From an uncultured Flavobacteriales bacterium (lineage in GTDB: Bacteria; Bacteroidota; Bacteroidia; Flavobacteriales_D; Parvicellaceae): a DNA stretch of 47,417 nt. Position numbers and translations under genes: made by a program. Below the pieces are notes generated by a model. The model worked only from the letters and a program-made list of their open reading frames with translations, was not told the DNA's origin and searched no databases. Positions 8,320 through 15,621 of the stretch are shown here, in pieces (the first letter of the stretch is position 1; each line of letters begins with the position of its first letter). The DNA lies in the NCBI GenBank assembly GCA_913042175.1, contig CAJWIX010000006.1, positions 1 through 47,417 of the forward strand. Direction: 5' to 3'.

Positions 8320-9826
8320 TTACACAGTTATTTGAATTGTCAATTCTCGGAACTTTGTGTTGACCACCTAATTTACCTCTTTTTTTCATCCACTCATAAA
8401 AAGTACCTTTTTTAACTTCAATTATTTTTAGACACGAAAGTGGGGTGTTGTTTTTTCGTTTTGCAGCATAATCAATATTAATTTGTTGAAGTTCTAAATC
8501 TAGTACTTCATTAAAATGATGAATATTTTGAGGCTTTATTTCAAATTCAATTAACCATTTATGAAAGCCAATTTGGTGTTTACTCTCATAACTAAATTGA
8601 GGAGACACAATGAATTCTTTTACTACTGCACTACATTTTTCCTGTGTTTTAATAATCGCTTTTTCAAGATGATCTACCATAATTTCTTCCCCAAAACCAT
8701 TTAAAAATTGCTGAGTTCTTCCGCACACTTTAATTTTAAATGGAAATGTATTTGTAAAGCAAATGGTATCTTTTAGTCGGTATCGCCAGAGTCCACCATT
8801 GGTGGAAATTACCATTTCATAGGGCTCTCCTATTGCAACTTCGCTTAAGTCCAATGTTTTAGGTTGATCTGCACTCCAGTCCTCTTTTTTTATAAATTCA
8901 AAATAGATTCCATAATCTAACATAAGAAGCATATCGTTAACCCCATTTTCATTTTGTAGACCGAAGTACCCCTCAGTAGCATTATAGTTTTGATAATACT
9001 GAATTGGTTTACCTAAAACAGCGTTAAACATGGGAATATAAGGGTCAATACATACTCCACCATGAAAAAAAAGTTCAAAATTTGGCCATATTTCATGGAT
9101 GTTGGTCGCATTATGATGGGAAAGTATCTTTTTAATAATCATTAATATCCAAGAAGGTACCCCTGCAACTAAATGGATGTCATCTCTTGATGAGGTTTTG
9201 CAGATGTAATTTAATTTGTCATCCCATTTGTTTGAAATAAGTTTAGCAGTGCCTTTAGGAGATCTTCTCCATTCACACCACCATGGTAGGTGTTGCATTA
9301 TAATAGCAGAAAGATCACCAACAATAGTTTTTTTATTTCCTGTAAATGTATTTAATGACCCACTAGCAATTAAGTGTTTGCCATTAAAAAGCTTGGTGTT
9401 TGGATTTTCATTATAATATAGAGAAATTAAGTCCTTACCTCCTTTATAATGACAATTTAAAAGAGAATCCTTAGAAATGGGAATGTGTTTCACTGTTCCA
9501 CTTGATGTTCCTGATGATTGAGCAAACCATTTTATTAAACCAGGCCACAAAACATCTTTCTCACCCATTTTCATTTGTTCAATGTCAAATGCTAAATCTG
9601 AGTAATTATGTAGAGGAACGATTTTTTTATACATCTCAGAATTTGAGATATATTCAAATCCATATTTTCGACCTATAGTGGTCTTTTTTGCTTTTTGTAA
9701 ATTCTGAAGAAGTGTATTTTCTTGGGTAATGATAGGGTTACTCATGAACCCATTAATTTCTTTAATACGTTTTTCTATGTACCAAGAAAATAAGGAATTA
9801 AGTGGTTTACCAATTAAGGTGTTCAT
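8294..9826 (-). CDS. GH3 auxin-responsive-promoter family protein (adenylate-forming enzyme fold)
   Basis: A 510-residue member of the GH3 family (ANL-type acyl-adenylate/amido synthetase fold). The phosphate-binding loop is seen as SSGTSSGTVKHIPIS (about residues 78-92) and the adenylate motif as YNATEGYFGLQ (about 278-288). Plant GH3 enzymes conjugate amino acids to jasmonate or auxin; the bacterial substrate is unknown. No signal peptide. It follows the 33-residue membrane ORF by 10 bases and overlaps the downstream secreted-protein gene, so the four genes sppA, small ORF, GH3 and secreted protein look like one operon. Confidence 0.9.
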   Translation of the reverse strand: MNTLIGKPLNSLFSWYIEKRIKEINGFMSNPIITQENTLLQNLQKAKKTTIGRKYGFEYISNSEMYKKIVPLHNYSDLAFDIEQMKMGEKDVLWPGLIKWFAQSSGTSSGTVKHIPISKDSLLNCHYKGGKDLISLYYNENPNTKLFNGKHLIASGSLNTFTGNKKTIVGDLSAIIMQHLPWWCEWRRSPKGTAKLISNKWDDKLNYICKTSSRDDIHLVAGVPSWILMIIKKILSHHNATNIHEIWPNFELFFHGGVCIDPYIPMFNAVLGKPIQYYQNYNATEGYFGLQNENGVNDMLLMLDYGIYFEFIKKEDWSADQPKTLDLSEVAIGEPYEMVISTNGGLWRYRLKDTICFTNTFPFKIKVCGRTQQFLNGFGEEIMVDHLEKAIIKTQEKCSAVVKEFIVSPQFSYESKHQIGFHKWLIEFEIKPQNIHHFNEVLDLELQQINIDYAAKRKNNTPLSCLKIIEVKKGTFYEWMKKRGKLGGQHKVPRIDNSNNCVNEISQIII

Positions 9827-9836
9827 TTTTGGTTAA

Positions 9837-9938
9837 TCATCCAAAAAAGACAAGGGATATGATAATAAGTAATGCAATCGTAACATAAACATATCCTATG
9901 ATTCCTGTGCTGCCGTGAAAGTTCTTATCTGTTGACAT
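9837..9938 (-). CDS. 33-residue single-pass membrane protein
   Basis: A short ORF not usually found by length-limited gene callers: ATG at 9936-9938, TGA at 9837-9839. It encodes a polar, Gly/Ser-containing N-terminus (MSTDKNFHGSTG) followed by one hydrophobic helix rich in Ile, Val and Leu, ending VFFG. It lies 44 bases after sppA and 10 bases before GH3 on the same strand, exactly filling the gap. The coding pattern and position support a real gene; the function is unknown. Alternative: chance ORF in an untranslated spacer. Confidence 0.6.
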   Translation of the reverse strand: MSTDKNFHGSTGIIGYVYVTIALLIIISLVFFG

Positions 9939-9982
9939 TGATTTTTTTATACAAATATATATACTTATTTAAAGCCGATAAC

Positions 9983-11782
9983 TTATTTAATTAAAAATTC
10001 AAAAGGCATTAAGGTTTGATATCGATCTTTACTACTTATACTATTAGAAGAAGATTCAAGTTGGTTATTTAGTTTATGCAATAATTTAGATAATTCGTTT
10101 TGATTTTTTGATTTCACGTCAATATCTAATTCTGAAATAATTTCAAGAAATTGATCATTTTCCTTTTTTGGAAGTTCCAAAATTTTAATATTACTTTCTT
10201 TTACACTTGCCTCTTTAGCTGCGTATGAAATGGCATCATTTATTGTTCCAATTTCATCAATCAATTCATGGTCCAATGCTTTTTCTGCTGTCCAAACTCT
10301 TCCTTTAGCAATTTTGTGAACATCATTAACTTCTAGGGATTGTCTTCCATTAGCTACTCTGCTAACAAAAGTGTCATAAATTTCATCAACAGCTTTTTGA
10401 TATATATTTAATTCGAATTCATCAAGTGGGTTAAACATGGACATGGCAGAATGAGGGTTTGTTTCAACTCTGTCAAAGGTTACGCCAAGTTTTTCATTTA
10501 ACATTCTACCAAAGGTTGGTATTACTCCAAATACACCAATTGAGCCTGTAATGGTGTTTGTTGACGCAAATATTCTATCAGCTCCGCAAGAGATGTAATA
10601 TCCTCCAGATGCTGCAACACCGCCCATAGAAACAACTACAGGTTTTTCTTTTTTTGTGAGTTCTAATGCTCTCCATATTACATCAGAAGCAAGTGAGCTA
10701 CCGCCAGGAGAATTAACTCTTAATACTACAGCTTTAATAGCAGTATCATTTTTTGCTTTATTAATAGCCTTTACAATGGTTTGTGAGCCCATTACTCCTT
10801 CTTCGCTTTTCCCACTTCTTATTTCTCCTTCAGCATATATAACTGCAATATTTGATTTTTTAGATAGGGTATTTAACTCCTTTTTTACGCCAAATTTTTC
10901 TAGGTACTTCTTAAATGTAACAGAGCTAATTTCACTTTCCTGTTCTAAATTAATTTTGGATTTTATAATAGAATCTAGCTCATCTTCATAAAGCATGTCA
11001 TCAATTAGTTTGTGTTTTAAACAGCCAATAGCATTATAGGTGTATACAGAATCTGCTATCTCATTGATTTTTTCAAGCGAAATGTTTCTATCATTTCTTA
11101 TATCGTCATTTAAGTTGTTCCATAACGTAGTTAAAATAGATTTAATTTGAGTGCGATTTTCCTCACTCATTTTATCATACATAAAGGGTTCAACAGCGCT
11201 TTTGTAAGTATTTCCTGTTCCTCTTATAATTTGAACATCTACTCCAAATTTATCTATAGCATTTTTAAAAAACATAATCTCACTGCTTAAGCCTCTAAAG
11301 TCGATCATTCCTTCAGGGTATAAGTATACTTGATCAGAAACACTGGCTAAATAATAAGTGCCCAAAGAGTAATATTCAGCAAATGATATTATAAACTTAC
11401 CACTGGATTTAAATTCAGTTAATTTATTTCTCAATACATGCAAATTAGTCATGCCAATTGATAAGTTTTCCAGATCAAGTACTATACCTTTAATTTTATC
11501 ATCATCCTTTGCTTTATCAATTGCATTGGTCACGTCCTTAATGCTGTAATTTCTCATTACAGGATTGAAAATGTCATTACTTGAAACGAGCCCACTCCTT
11601 TCTTTAATGCTGAAGTCTAATTTCATTTTTAAATAAGAGTTCTCTTTAACAGAAAGTGGTTTTTTGGTACTAAGAGATCCGCCAATAGAAAAAATCAAAA
11701 TGTTAATAAAGACAATAATTAAGATACTTAAAACGATGTAGGCAAAAATTGAAGCCCAAAAGCTTCTCCAAAATGGTCTCAT
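9983..11782 (-). CDS. sppA: signal peptide peptidase SppA, long (67K) type
   Basis: A 599-residue membrane-bound serine protease that degrades cleaved signal peptides. One N-terminal membrane helix (about residues 11-35) is followed by tandem SppA domains. The catalytic dyad is split between the halves as in the E. coli-type enzyme: Lys194 in GNTYKSAVEPF and nucleophile Ser392 in GGVAASGGYYISCGADRI. LRVNSPGGSSLASD marks the substrate-binding strand. First gene of the minus-strand run toward GH3, and divergent from folK across 86 bases. Confidence 0.95.
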   Translation of the reverse strand: MRPFWRSFWASIFAYIVLSILIIVFINILIFSIGGSLSTKKPLSVKENSYLKMKLDFSIKERSGLVSSNDIFNPVMRNYSIKDVTNAIDKAKDDDKIKGIVLDLENLSIGMTNLHVLRNKLTEFKSSGKFIISFAEYYSLGTYYLASVSDQVYLYPEGMIDFRGLSSEIMFFKNAIDKFGVDVQIIRGTGNTYKSAVEPFMYDKMSEENRTQIKSILTTLWNNLNDDIRNDRNISLEKINEIADSVYTYNAIGCLKHKLIDDMLYEDELDSIIKSKINLEQESEISSVTFKKYLEKFGVKKELNTLSKKSNIAVIYAEGEIRSGKSEEGVMGSQTIVKAINKAKNDTAIKAVVLRVNSPGGSSLASDVIWRALELTKKEKPVVVSMGGVAASGGYYISCGADRIFASTNTITGSIGVFGVIPTFGRMLNEKLGVTFDRVETNPHSAMSMFNPLDEFELNIYQKAVDEIYDTFVSRVANGRQSLEVNDVHKIAKGRVWTAEKALDHELIDEIGTINDAISYAAKEASVKESNIKILELPKKENDQFLEIISELDIDVKSKNQNELSKLLHKLNNQLESSSNSISSKDRYQTLMPFEFLIK

Positions 11783-11868
11783 AATAAAAGGATTGGTTAT
11801 TTTGGCTAAATATAACTCAATATGATTAATGTAGGTTTAACATTGAATAATTTTAAAATTTTTAACTT

Positions 11869-12360
11869 GTGATTCATATCGTCTCTATCGCTTTGGGTTC
11901 AAATCTGGGGGATAAAAAAGAAAACATCAATAGAGCCATCTTATTGATTAAACAATTTTCGACTGTATCAAAACAAGCGAAACTATACACAACAGAACCT
12001 TGGGGCTATAATTCCAAAAATCATTACTTAAATACAGGTGTTATTATTGAAACGAGTTATTCGCCATTTCAACTTTTAAATAAATTAAAAGAAATTGAAA
12101 AGAAAATGGGGCGAATTAAATTAAGTGATGTATATGAAGATAGAATCATTGATTTAGATATTTTGACATTTGATAATTTGAAAATTTCGTCAAAAGAGTT
12201 AATAATTCCTCACCCAAAAATTGCAGAAAGAAAATTTTCTATTGTAATTTTAAAAGATCTTTACTTAAATGAGTTAATTCCAGGCTTTAAAGTTAATGCT
12301 CAATGCTTGCTTGAAAAGTGTGAAGACAAACAAGAAGTGCAGTTATTTAATGAAGTATAA
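11869..12360 (+). CDS. folK: 2-amino-4-hydroxy-6-hydroxymethyldihydropteridine diphosphokinase
   Basis: HPPK transfers pyrophosphate from ATP to the pterin in folate synthesis. At 163 residues it has the usual length. Motifs: ALGSNLGDKKENI near the N-terminus, YTTEPWGY, YLNTGV, and the catalytic segment YEDRIIDLDIL followed by IPHPKIAERKF. The start is GTG at 11869-11871; an in-frame TAA at 11863-11865 excludes longer forms. The 3' end overlaps the second deoxynucleoside kinase gene by 11 bases. Divergent from sppA. Confidence 0.95.
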   Translation: MIHIVSIALGSNLGDKKENINRAILLIKQFSTVSKQAKLYTTEPWGYNSKNHYLNTGVIIETSYSPFQLLNKLKEIEKKMGRIKLSDVYEDRIIDLDILTFDNLKISSKELIIPHPKIAERKFSIVILKDLYLNELIPGFKVNAQCLLEKCEDKQEVQLFNEV

Positions 12361-12976
12361 TTACATAGCAATAGAGGGTAATATTGGTGCTGGAAAAACC
12401 ACACTTTCTAATTTCCTGTCTAATATTTTAAGTGCTTCATTATTATTAGAAGAGTTTGAAGAAAACAAATTTTTAAAAAAGTTTTATGAATCTGGGGACT
12501 ATGCATTACAGGCTGAAGTTCAATTCTTGTTGGATAGAAGTAAACAGTTAAAAGAATTTTATCAAAAACCACATACTACCATAGTTTCAGATTATTATCC
12601 AAATAAAAGTTTAATCTTTTCGAAAATGAATCTAAATGAGGAAGAATTTAACTTGCTTAAAGATTTCCATCATTATCTTTTCAATGAATTTCCCACACCA
12701 GATTTACTCATTTTTTTAGATAGAAATATTGATTCATTATACAACAATATAAGAAGAAGAAACAGGTCATATGAATTGAATATGGATTTGAATTACCTCA
12801 AAAAATTGGATTATTACTATGAAAATTGGTTGGAAAAATTGAATATTCCTATTATGAGAATTGATGCTGATACAATAGACTTAAATAATCCTGAATTTTT
12901 AAGTTTAAGGTTTAAGCAATTATTAGATTTAGATTTCCCAAAAACTCAACGCGTAGTAAAATTAGCTTTAACATAG
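12350..12976 (+). CDS. deoxynucleoside kinase-like protein, divergent paralogue
   Basis: A 208-residue dNK-family P-loop protein. I start it at the ATG at 12350, inside the folK end, because the conserved fold begins YIAIEGNIGAGKTT immediately after; a longer frame from 12296 would only add folK-overlapping residues. Walker A is intact, Glu34-Glu35 supply the base position, and the LID RRRNRSYE is present. The DR(S/T) motif that normally contacts the deoxyribose is SDYYPNKS here (Asp81-Tyr82-Tyr83), so the usual Arg is missing. It may have a different substrate or a partner role; the canonical kinase lies at 6805-7419. Confidence 0.85.
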   Translation: MKYNYIAIEGNIGAGKTTLSNFLSNILSASLLLEEFEENKFLKKFYESGDYALQAEVQFLLDRSKQLKEFYQKPHTTIVSDYYPNKSLIFSKMNLNEEEFNLLKDFHHYLFNEFPTPDLLIFLDRNIDSLYNNIRRRNRSYELNMDLNYLKKLDYYYENWLEKLNIPIMRIDADTIDLNNPEFLSLRFKQLLDLDFPKTQRVVKLALT

Positions 12977-13044
12977 TTGTTTTGTTAACATTCAAAGGTG
13001 TTTATTTTAATGAATAGTCCTTTTTTTTTATGAAATAAAGTGCT

Positions 13045-13052
13045 TATACTTG
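13045..13052 (+). promoter_or_regulatory. possible -7 element of the OmpA/TPR lipoprotein gene
   Basis: TATACTTG differs from TAnnTTTG at one base and ends 31 bases before the ATG. No good TTTG is seen upstream. Weak. Confidence 0.25.
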
Positions 13053-13083
13053 CACGAAATTTTAAAAAGAGAAAAATATTCTT

Positions 13084-14790
13084 ATGAAAACAATGAATAT
13101 CAATAAATTAAGCATCTTAACAAGTTTATTTGCTTTTTTATTTTTTGTAAGCTGTTCAATGATTGAAGAGCTTGAATATACAGTAGTTCAAGACCCTCTT
13201 CAAATGCATGGAGGTGAAGTAACTCTACAGATTAATGGAAAATTTGTGGAAAAAGGAATAAATGCAAAAGCAGTTGCTGAAGTAACACCTGTTTTATTTT
13301 GTGCAGACGGTAATGAAATTCCTTTTCAAACTGAAATATTTCAGGGCCCAAAAGCGGCAGGAAATGGTAAAGTTGTTCCAAAAGAGGGAATGTCATTTTC
13401 ATATACAAGCACTATTCCTTATCAAAAGTCAATGGCTGAAGGAGAGCTTAAAGTAATGGTAAAAGCAACAATGGGAAGTAAAGAATTAGAAGTAACTAGC
13501 CCTAAAATTGCTGATGGAACTACTACAACTCCTCTTCTTATGGATCTAGATGATCAAGTTATTGTAACAGGAGATAATTTTGTTAGAACAAACTCATTTA
13601 CTAAAACAGCGGTAATAAATTTTGCTAAAGGAAAGCACAATATTACATCTAAAGAGATGAGAGATAATGACGTTAAAGAAGTTTTAGATTTTATTTCATC
13701 TTCAATGGAAGAAGGATCTAGAATAAGTGTAAAATCAATACAAATAAGCTCTTATGCATCTCCTGAAGGAGAAGTTGATTTAAACACAAATTTAGCTGAA
13801 GACAGAGGTAATAGTGCAATGAAGTTTTTCATGAGCAAAGCAAAAAGAATGAAGTTTGACCCTGCTAAAGAAGAATCTTTTTACACAGTTTCTCCAAAAG
13901 GTGAAGATTGGGCAGGTTTTAAAGAGGAGGTTTCTAAAACTTCTCATGAGGACAAGGAATTAATATTAAGGGTTCTTCAAATGACTTCTGATGTAAACAA
14001 GAGAGAGTTAGAAATTAGAAATATGGCAAAAACTTATAGGTTTTTAGAAAAAGAAGTTCTTCCTCAGTTAAGAAGATCAACAATTACAATTAACTATGAG
14101 CAAGTAGGCTATAGTGATGAAGAACTAAAAGAACTTATAAGCTCAAATCCTGATACTTTAAATGTTGAAGAAATACTACATGCAGGTAACGTAGAAAAGG
14201 ATTTGAATACTAAGTTAAAAGACTATAAAGAAGCACAGCGTTTATATCCAAATGATTGGAGAATAGCTAATAATTTAGGTTATGTGCTTTACATGATGGG
14301 TGATGTTGATGGAGCTGGAGAAGCTTTTGAAAAAGCACTTTCAATTACTGACAATCCAACCGTAACAAATAATGTTGCTGCAGTTAAGCATAGACAAGCA
14401 GGAAAATCAAGTGATGATATTGTTTCTTATTTAGAATCTTCGAATACAACAGAATCAAAATATAATTTAGGATTAGTAAGAATTGAAGAAGGTAAATACG
14501 AAGAAGCGATTACGCTTATGGATAAATCAAAGACATACAATGTTGCTCTTGCTAACGTTCTTGCTGAGCATTATGATGTTGCTGGCGATATTTTAGATGA
14601 TGTAAATAGTGGAGATGCAAAATCACATTATGTTAGAGCTATTTTAGGAGCAAGAACAAATAATAATGAAATGTTATTTGACAATCTTAAAGCTTGTTTT
14701 GGTAAAGATGCTTCTTACAAAGCAAAAGCTAAAAAAGATAGAGAGTTTGTTAAGTATTTTGAAAACGCTGATTTTATTGCGCTTTTCTAA
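13084..14790 (+). CDS. lipoprotein with OmpA-like and TPR regions
   Basis: A 568-residue exported protein with a lipobox (LFFVSC, Cys24). The mature protein starts with beta-rich sequence (about 35-165). An OmpA-like peptidoglycan-binding-type region follows from about residue 174 to 340, marked by KTAVINFAKGKHNI and SYASPEGEVDLNTNLAEDR. TPR helices follow from about 365 to 450 (NDWRIANNLGYVLYMMGDVD, then GEAFEKALSI) and a helical C-terminus ends FIALF. This combination is typical of Bacteroidota envelope lipoproteins; the precise role is unknown, possibly anchoring a complex to peptidoglycan. Monocistronic, ending at a strong terminator. Confidence 0.8.
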   Translation: MKTMNINKLSILTSLFAFLFFVSCSMIEELEYTVVQDPLQMHGGEVTLQINGKFVEKGINAKAVAEVTPVLFCADGNEIPFQTEIFQGPKAAGNGKVVPKEGMSFSYTSTIPYQKSMAEGELKVMVKATMGSKELEVTSPKIADGTTTTPLLMDLDDQVIVTGDNFVRTNSFTKTAVINFAKGKHNITSKEMRDNDVKEVLDFISSSMEEGSRISVKSIQISSYASPEGEVDLNTNLAEDRGNSAMKFFMSKAKRMKFDPAKEESFYTVSPKGEDWAGFKEEVSKTSHEDKELILRVLQMTSDVNKRELEIRNMAKTYRFLEKEVLPQLRRSTITINYEQVGYSDEELKELISSNPDTLNVEEILHAGNVEKDLNTKLKDYKEAQRLYPNDWRIANNLGYVLYMMGDVDGAGEAFEKALSITDNPTVTNNVAAVKHRQAGKSSDDIVSYLESSNTTESKYNLGLVRIEEGKYEEAITLMDKSKTYNVALANVLAEHYDVAGDILDDVNSGDAKSHYVRAILGARTNNNEMLFDNLKACFGKDASYKAKAKKDREFVKYFENADFIALF

Positions 14791-14816
14791 ATTCGAATAA
14801 TACGCTTTTTACAAAG

Positions 14817-14838
14817 AGGGGCTTCGGCCCCTTTTTTT
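14817..14838 (+). terminator. rho-independent terminator
   Basis: Stem AGGGGC/GCCCCT with a TTCG tetraloop (14817-14832), followed by a run of T. It ends the OmpA/TPR lipoprotein transcript and abuts the stop codon of the converging SPOR-like gene. Confidence 0.9.
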
Positions 14839-15388
14839 ATTCTTCTTTTTGAATTACTTTCAATGGAAACTTTTTTCTCACAACCATTGTGTTATCAAAG
14901 GAATCATCTAATTTTTTCTGAAGAGAGACGGCATCACTCATGGTAAAATATTTACCTGCATATAAAAATATATTTGGAGCAATATATTCATCAAATAAAT
15001 ATTCTTCAGGAAATAATTCTGTAAAAATTTTCCTTAATTCTCTTACCTTTTTCGTGTCTTGAGTTACAATAAGTTGAACAGCAAAACCATTTAATGTGCC
15101 TTTGTTAGACAGGTATGAATTCAAACTATCTAATCTATAATCAGCTTTTATAATTACATGCCCATTTTCAGCAATGTAATTAATTGGCTTTATGTTTTGT
15201 CCTGAATCTAATAATATTGAACTATCTGAAATGACAATATTAGAGTCTTTAGAAATATTAACTGATGCCAAAGAATCTGTTGTATTTGATGAGTCTTTTG
15301 CTGGATACAATGTCCAGTCGTTTTGACAAAAAACATCATTTATAAAAAAGACTAAAAAGATAAATATTGTGTTTTTTACAAAATTCAT
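14837..15388 (-). CDS. secreted SPOR-like protein
   Basis: A 183-residue exported protein with a signal peptide (about residues 1-21, ending INDVFCQ). A Ser/Asp-rich linker (about 25-75) precedes a C-terminal domain of about 75 residues (GFAVQLIVTQDTKKVREL, then IFLYAGKYFTMSDAVSLQKK) that has the pattern of a SPOR domain: an opening beta strand, helix and the final YAGKY..-DA strand-helix. SPOR domains bind denuded septal peptidoglycan, so a periplasmic role near the division site is possible. The assignment rests on pattern, not on a search. Confidence 0.65.
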   Translation of the reverse strand: MNFVKNTIFIFLVFFINDVFCQNDWTLYPAKDSSNTTDSLASVNISKDSNIVISDSSILLDSGQNIKPINYIAENGHVIIKADYRLDSLNSYLSNKGTLNGFAVQLIVTQDTKKVRELRKIFTELFPEEYLFDEYIAPNIFLYAGKYFTMSDAVSLQKKLDDSFDNTMVVRKKFPLKVIQKEE

Positions 15389-15467
15389 TGGTTCAAACTT
15401 ATCAAATATTAGATTCCTAAAATCATGCCAATGTAAAATTCCAGAAAAATTATTGTTAAAAAGCCGG

Positions 15468-15501
15468 TTTGTTTAAGTTTTCAAACAGAAGAATAAACAA
15501 A
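15468..15501. repeat. nested inverted repeat upstream of actA
   Basis: TTTGTTTA (15468-15475) and TAAACAAA (15494-15501) are perfect 8-base arms around 18 bases; GTTT-TC-AAAC (15477-15486) is nested in the loop. Could be a regulator site or a hairpin; no T run follows, so not a terminator. Confidence 0.4.
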
Positions 15502-15503
15502 TT

Positions 15504-15522
15504 ATTTAGAAGTATTCTAAAT
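15504..15522. promoter_or_regulatory. perfect 19-bp palindrome, candidate operator of the respiratory operon
   Basis: ATTTAGAA-GTA-TTCTAAAT: 8-base arms with a 3-base centre, all arm bases matching. It lies in the 233-base gap between the SPOR-like gene and actA, ending 30 bases before the TTTG of the actA promoter, a distance suited to an activator bound upstream of RNA polymerase. It does not resemble the TTGAT-N4-ATCAA form of FNR/CRP sites. Motif only. Confidence 0.5.
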
Positions 15523-15552
15523 TAAGATATTTCCATGACAATTCTACAAACA

Positions 15553-15586
15553 TTTGATTTGATTTGAGTATCACGTGTTACATTTG
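15553..15586 (+). promoter_or_regulatory. promoter of the act-cox operon
   Basis: TTTG (15553-15556) followed after 22 bases by TACATTTG (15579-15586), an exact TAnnTTTG. The predicted start gives a leader of about 30 bases before actA. Confidence 0.55.
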
Positions 15587-15621
15587 TCCTGCTTATTTAT
15601 GCACGTACTAATTAGTTTAAA

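Noticed and set aside
12296-12349. Longer start for the second deoxynucleoside kinase
   Set aside because: The added residues are only folK in another frame; the kinase fold starts right after the ATG at 12350.
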